This document shows, one piece after another, positions 6,968-13,015 of a DNA stretch of 13,015 bases. Each line of letters begins with the position of its first letter. Position 1 is the stretch's first letter. The notes beneath the pieces are model-generated. The model worked only from the letters and a program-made list of their open reading frames with translations, searched no databases and was not told where the DNA came from. The DNA comes from CAZKVJ01 sp964556225 (GTDB lineage Bacteria > Actinomycetota > Acidimicrobiia > Acidimicrobiales > Ilumatobacteraceae): assembly GCA_964556225.1 (NCBI GenBank), contig CAZKVJ010000038.1, forward strand, positions 1 through 13,015, in the 5' to 3' direction. Made by a program: the position numbers and the translations under genes.

Positions 6968-8667
6968 ACAGCGGCGCCGCGCGGCGCTGGGTGGCCGGCG
7001 TGGCGATCGTCACGGTCGCCCTCGCCAGCACGGTCGCCGCCTCCCCCACACCCACCGGTCAGGCGGTGGAGGTGCCACCTCCGTCGAAGCGGGTCTACTT
7101 CGTCAGCGACTCCGTCGGCCTCGGCGCCCGCTCGGCGCTGCCGGCGGCGTTCCCGCCCGATTGGCAGGTCACCGTCGACGGGACCCCGGCGCTGTTCGTG
7201 GAGCAGCTCGAGAGCCGCCACGTGCGCGGGCGCATGGCCACCTCACCCTGGGTGTTCGGCGACTACGCCGTCGTCGCCGGCGGCTACAACTACCCCTACT
7301 GGGATCCGGCCCGCTTCGACCGCTCGATCGACTCGATGGTCGCGACGCTCCGCGCCGCCGGCGCCAAGCACATCTTCTGGGTGACGCTGCGCGAGGTGAA
7401 GCCGGAGTACGTCACCGCGTCGGCGTGGACGCAGGTGCAGCCCTACTACTGGTACTTCCCGACGGTCAACGCCCACCTGCGCCGAGCCGTCGAGCGCCAT
7501 CCGGACCTCTCGCTCGTCGACTGGGCGGCGATCGCCGACCGCAGCGGGCTCACCTACGACGCCATCCACCTCAACTCGACCGGTGCGGCCGAGTACTCGG
7601 CGAACATCGCCCGGGCCGTGATGACCGCCTCGACGCGCCTGGCCCCGCAGAGCGTCACCGCGATCCGCGTCGCCGGGGTGGGTGGCGTGCCGGCCGATGT
7701 CGCCGCGGTGGCCGTGAACCTGACGGTGACGAACCCCCGCTCCGCGGCCTACGTGACGGCGTTCCCGTGTGGCGGCGCGCCGCCACTGGCCAGCAACCTG
7801 AACCACCGCGCCGACCACACCGTGGCGGCCGCGGCCGTGGTGCCCGTCGGCACCGACGGGAGCATCTGCGTCTTCAACCACTCCTCCACCCACGTGATCG
7901 TCGACCTGGCCGGATGGTTCCCGTCGGGGTCCGGCTTCGCCGCGACGGTCCCGACGCGCCTGGCCGACACCCGCGACGGCGGTGCCCTCCAGCCCGCCGG
8001 CGTGCCGCTGGCCGTGACCGTGCCCACCGTGGGCGGCGCCATCCCGTCGGCCGTCGCCCTGAACGTCACCGCCGTCGACGCGCCCACCCACGGCTATGTG
8101 ACGGTGGCCGCGTGCGGCGTGCCGGCCGGCGCCACGTCGAACGTCAACTTCCGGCCGGGCGATCCCGTCCCGAACCTCGTCGTGGTCGCGCCGGATGCGG
8201 GCGGTCGCGTCTGCGTGACGGCCAGCCACGCCACCCATCTGGTCGTCGACCTGTTCGGCTCGTTCCAGCCCGCCGCCGGCGTGCATCCGATCACACCCCA
8301 GCGCGTCGTCGACACCCGCCTCAGCGCCACTCGCCTGGGCGCCGGTGGCGTCACCACGGTCGACGTCGTCGCCACCGGCCTCGTCCCGGCGGGAGCCACC
8401 GCCGCGCTCTTGAACCTCACCGCCACCCGGCCGTCGCTGTCGGGGTTCCTCACCGCCTACCCCTGCTCGGCGGGCCGGCCGACGGCGTCGAACCTCAACA
8501 CCTACCCGGCACGGGACACGGCGAACTTCACGATCGTGCGCCCGGACGAGCACGGACAGGTGTGCGTGTACTCCAGCGGTCCGGTCGACGTGGTGGTCGA
8601 CCTCCTCGGCTACACGACGACGTCGTTCGTCGGGACGACACCGACCCGTCTGCTCGACACGCGCTGA
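6964..8667 (+). CDS. Exported SGNH-like protein with permuted VDTR modules
   Basis: This 567-residue protein has its GTG start inside the GTGA overlap with the upstream stop, and GGTGG a few bases upstream could serve as a ribosome site. A signal peptide spans residues 1-26. Residues 43-220 align in plan with the upstream SGNH domain, but the blocks are altered: SDS at 48-50 instead of GDS, GYNY at 107-110 instead of GxND (the Asn is kept), and DAIH at 199-202 intact. It may still be an esterase, or it may be a binding paralogue. The first module (231-318) has no VDTR head; two full modules follow (heads 449-452 and ADTR 334-337), and the chain stops exactly after a lone TRLLDTR at 561-567. 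Cys pairs are 269/302, 384/417 and 501/534. It is the second gene of the SGNH-VDTR operon. Confidence 0.85.
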   Translation: MNSGAARRWVAGVAIVTVALASTVAASPTPTGQAVEVPPPSKRVYFVSDSVGLGARSALPAAFPPDWQVTVDGTPALFVEQLESRHVRGRMATSPWVFGDYAVVAGGYNYPYWDPARFDRSIDSMVATLRAAGAKHIFWVTLREVKPEYVTASAWTQVQPYYWYFPTVNAHLRRAVERHPDLSLVDWAAIADRSGLTYDAIHLNSTGAAEYSANIARAVMTASTRLAPQSVTAIRVAGVGGVPADVAAVAVNLTVTNPRSAAYVTAFPCGGAPPLASNLNHRADHTVAAAAVVPVGTDGSICVFNHSSTHVIVDLAGWFPSGSGFAATVPTRLADTRDGGALQPAGVPLAVTVPTVGGAIPSAVALNVTAVDAPTHGYVTVAACGVPAGATSNVNFRPGDPVPNLVVVAPDAGGRVCVTASHATHLVVDLFGSFQPAAGVHPITPQRVVDTRLSATRLGAGGVTTVDVVATGLVPAGATAALLNLTATRPSLSGFLTAYPCSAGRPTASNLNTYPARDTANFTIVRPDEHGQVCVYSSGPVDVVVDLLGYTTTSFVGTTPTRLLDTR

Positions 8668-8705
8668 CCCAGACTCCAGCCCGTTCCGACCGGATCGGTG
8701 CGACA
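8668..8705 (+). other. Short intergenic region before aceE
   Basis: These 38 bases follow the SGNH-like gene stop. I see no terminator hairpin and no Shine-Dalgarno sequence for aceE. aceE may be read through from the SGNH operon or may start from a weak promoter close to its own start codon. Confidence 0.5.

Positions 8706-8707
<2 letters not shown>
8702..8707 (+). promoter_or_regulatory. Possible weak -10 (GACAAT) for aceE
   Basis: GACAAT ends exactly 7 nt before ATG 8715, the same geometry as the other proposed leaderless starts in the window. Its first base departs from TANNNT, and it overlaps the alternative aceE ATG at 8706. This is a weak call resting on spacing alone. Confidence 0.22.
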
Positions 8708-11437
<2,730 letters not shown>

Positions 11438-11438
<1 letters not shown>

Positions 11439-12025
11439 TGGTGGGAACCCTTCACGTCACCGGTGACGCCGAGGCCGACGGGCTGCTGAACCGTGATGGC
11501 ACGGCGCTGCTCATCGGCATGCTGCTCGACCAGCAGGTCCCGATGGAGTGGGCCTTCGCTGGCCCTCGCACGCTGGCCGTGCGCCTCGGCCACCTCGACG
11601 CCCACCGGATCGCAGCGATGGACCGCGAGGCGTTCGTCGCCGTGTGCTGCCAGAAGCCGGCGATCCACCGGTTCCCGGCCTCGATGGGGCGGCGCATCCA
11701 CGAGCTGTGCACGGTGCTGGACCAGCGCTACCGGGGCAAGGGCGCCGACGTGTGGAACGGCGTCGCCTCCGGCGACGAGCTCTACCGCCGCCTTCGGGCG
11801 CTGCCCGGCTACGGCGACGAGAAGGCGAAGATCTTCGTCGCGATCCTCGGCAAGCGGATGGGCGTGCAACCGGAGGGGTGGCGCCAGGCCGCCGGGCCGT
11901 TCGGCGACGACGTGCCCCGCAGCGTGGCCGACATCGACTCACCGGAGGCGCTCGACAAGGTGCGCTCGTGGAAGCAGGCCCAGAAGGCGGCGAAGCGGGA
12001 CAAGCAGGACCGTCCGCTGACCTGA
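11438..12025 (+). CDS. HhH-GPD family protein, putative base-excision repair glycosylase-like
   Basis: The protein has 195 residues and starts at ATG 11438, which shares its A with the aceE stop (GTG 11441 is an alternative). It belongs to the small actinobacterial HhH-GPD family usually annotated as base-excision DNA repair protein. LLIGMLLDQQVPMEWAF (24-40) matches the N-terminal helical part of DNA glycosylases, and LPGYGDEKAKIFVAILGKR (122-140) is the helix-hairpin-helix. A Gly/Asp segment (GPFGDD, 153-158) follows and could hold the catalytic Asp. The Lys of bifunctional endonuclease III enzymes is replaced by Glu128 at the equivalent spacing, with Lys129 next to it. There is no C-terminal four-cysteine Fe-S cluster; the only Cys residues are 70, 71 and 91. 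The C-terminus is a basic tail. A nuclear acid role is likely from the fold, but the lesion specificity and even activity are open. Confidence 0.82.
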
Positions 12026-12178
12026 ACCGTCACGATCACCGGAGCCCGGACATGCGACTGGCCCCGAGGGATCGGGGCCAGCCACATGTTCGTCCGAGCC
12101 AATGGAGAACAGTGCAACTGTATCGGAGCGCGCTCGCTCGGTCTTGACACCATTCGCTGTTCACCGAGATGCCACATG
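12026..12178. other. Convergent intergenic region
   Basis: This 153-bp region separates the plus-strand HhH-GPD gene from the minus-strand surface-protein gene. It contains the hairpin at 12050-12089, two copies of GCCACATGT (12081-12089 and 12171-12179) and a short GAGCG/CGCTC hairpin near 12126-12139. No gene is visible. Confidence 0.7.
12050..12089. terminator. Bidirectional terminator-like hairpin
   Basis: CTGGCCCCGA (12058-12067) and TCGGGGCCAG (12072-12081) form a perfect 10-bp stem around a GGGA loop. Outside a 3x3 internal loop, ACATG (12050-12054) pairs with CATGT (12085-12089). It starts 25 nt after the HhH-GPD stop and lies between convergent genes, so it can serve both strands. 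There is no U tract, so this is inferred from position and stem strength. Confidence 0.65.
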
Positions 12179-13015
12179 TCACCCCAGCGTGCGGCGCTTG
12201 GATGGGCGCAGCAGGGACAGGGCCAGGTAGCCGAGGTCCAGCAGCACCAACGCCACCAGCAGCTGTCCGACGAGCTGGCGGGGACCGGTCTTGGGGATCG
12301 AGCCCGTGGTGGTCGCCACCGTGGTCGTCGTCGCCGGCTTGACCGTCGTGGTCGCCCCGGACGGTGCCGTCGTCGTCGTCACCGTTGCACCCGTGCCGAC
12401 CGTGGTCACGAACGGCGTCGTCGCCGACGGCTTGCAGTTGAACCCGACCTTCAAGGGTCCGATCGTCACGCTGAACGTGGCGCCCGAGAACCGGAGCCCG
12501 ATCGGCCCGCTGAGGGCGGTCCACGTCAGGTCCTTCGGCTGGAACGGAACCGTCGCATCGACCGCGCTGCCGGCACCGTCGACCGCAACCGTCACCGAGA
12601 TCGGGATCCCCGTCACGGACTGCGTGGTCTCGCTGGTCCCGGAGCCCGCGACTGCGATGTCCACGGTGCCCGTGACGACCTGGCCGGGCGCCAGCAGATC
12701 GAGGTTGATCCCTGACTGGAACACCGACCCAGGGATCGTCACCGACCACTGCTGCTTCGAGAGCACGAACTTCGAGCCCGCCACCACCGACGACGGCACC
12801 GAGCCGCCGGCCACGAACTTCAGCGTGCTCACATCCGGCGTCACGTTGTTGGTGCAGCTCGCGTCGTAGGTGAAGGACCCCGACGTGGGGCCGGGCACGG
12901 TCGTGGTCGTCGCTGCGGCGGTCGTGGTGGTCGCCGGCTTCGTGGTCGTCGTCGCCGCGGCCGTCGTCGTCGTCGCCGGCTTCGTGGTCGTCGTCGCCGC
13001 GGCCGTCGTCGTCGT
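12179..13015 (-). CDS. Thr-rich surface protein with LPXTG-like (IPKTG) C-terminal anchor (5' partial)
   Basis: The reading frame is open from the right edge to the stop at 12179-12181, so the N-terminus lies outside the window; a GTG at 12898 is internal to the frame and is not a convincing start. The visible part has 278 residues. It opens with alternating Thr4-Ala3-Thr4 and Lys-Pro-Ala blocks (12899-13015), then a beta-rich region of about 155 residues with only two cysteines, 140 residues apart (codons near 12856 and 12436), which may form a disulfide. A second Thr-rich spacer follows, then IPKTG (12284-12298), a hydrophobic helix (LLVALVLLDLGYLALSLL) and a basic tail (RPSKRR). That ending has the layout of a sortase sorting signal with Ile for Leu. 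Its likely place is the cell wall or outer membrane-proximal surface; the ligand is unknown. A plain C-terminal membrane anchor is the alternative. Confidence 0.8.
   Translation of the reverse strand, partial: TTTTAAATTTTKPATTTTAAATTTTKPATTTTAAATTTTVPGPTSGSFTYDASCTNNVTPDVSTLKFVAGGSVPSSVVAGSKFVLSKQQWSVTIPGSVFQSGINLDLLAPGQVVTGTVDIAVAGSGTSETTQSVTGIPISVTVAVDGAGSAVDATVPFQPKDLTWTALSGPIGLRFSGATFSVTIGPLKVGFNCKPSATTPFVTTVGTGATVTTTTAPSGATTTVKPATTTTVATTTGSIPKTGPRQLVGQLLVALVLLDLGYLALSLLRPSKRRTLG
12932..13015 (-). repeat. Two identical 42-bp coding repeats at the right edge
   Basis: Bases 12932-12973 and 12974-13015 are identical. Each encodes 14 residues (Thr4-Ala3-Thr4-Lys-Pro-Ala in circular phase) of the surface protein's Thr-rich stalk. 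A diverged copy lies at 12899-12931. The array probably continues beyond the window. Confidence 0.93.

Noticed and set aside
7161..8667. Upstream extension of the aceE frame through the SGNH-like gene
   Set aside because: The extension translates to Arg/Pro-rich sequence out of frame with the real SGNH-VDTR protein. AceE homology starts at about 8706-8745.
12109..12139. Small inverted repeats (ACAGT-GCA-ACTGT and GAGCG-CGCT-CGCTC)
   Set aside because: Each has only a 5-bp stem, which is within chance expectation, and neither has a U tract. The hairpin at 12050-12089 is far stronger.
12144..12149. TTGACA hexamer as a plus-strand promoter -35
   Set aside because: No -10-like hexamer lies 16-18 bp downstream, and it would fire antisense into the surface-protein gene.

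Overview
This is a high-GC, gene-dense window that reads as a chromosomal segment of an actinobacterium. The likeliest source is an Acidimicrobiia / Ilumatobacter-like lineage. That placement is inferred from several things: GC-rich codons, first-gene starts without Shine-Dalgarno sites but with a TANNNT hexamer about 7 nt upstream (leaderless style), a mycobacterial-type homodimeric AceE, and secreted proteins built from repeated 'LLDTR ... VDLxGWF' modules. No plasmid, phage, IS, CRISPR, tRNA or rRNA signal was found.

Layout: (1) Positions 1-2538, minus strand: a large exported protein that joins a SpoIID/LytB domain, an SGNH/GDSL hydrolase domain and a C-terminal array of 120-residue 'VDTR' modules. 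The array is broken by a 100-N scaffold gap and runs off the left edge. (2) 2647-5132, minus strand: a two-gene operon of an OafA-like membrane acyltransferase with a fused SGNH domain and a ribonuclease HI, overlapping by GTGA. A hairpin at 2604-2635 separates it from the SpoIID gene. (3) 5174-8667, plus strand: two overlapping genes for exported SGNH (or SGNH-like) proteins with VDTR modules. They diverge from the acyltransferase across a start-to-start gap of only 41 bp that appears to hold two back-to-back promoters. (4) 8706-12025, plus strand: aceE (pyruvate dehydrogenase E1) followed, with a one-base stop/start overlap, by an unusual HhH-GPD-family protein. (5) 12026-12178: a convergent intergenic region with a strong hairpin. 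(6) 12179-13015, minus strand: the C-terminal part of a Thr-rich surface protein with an IPKTG sorting-type tail and a 42-bp coding repeat at the right edge.

The most interesting part is 1-8667. Four consecutive cell-envelope genes (interrupted only by rnhA) each carry an SGNH esterase-type domain, in three different architectures, and three of them share the VDTR module. A reasonable inference is an envelope-glycan modification system: the acyltransferase would place O-acyl groups, and the secreted SGNH proteins, one tied to a peptidoglycan-active SpoIID domain, would remove or transfer them. The substrate cannot be read from the sequence. aceE is central metabolism and appears to be an unrelated neighbour.
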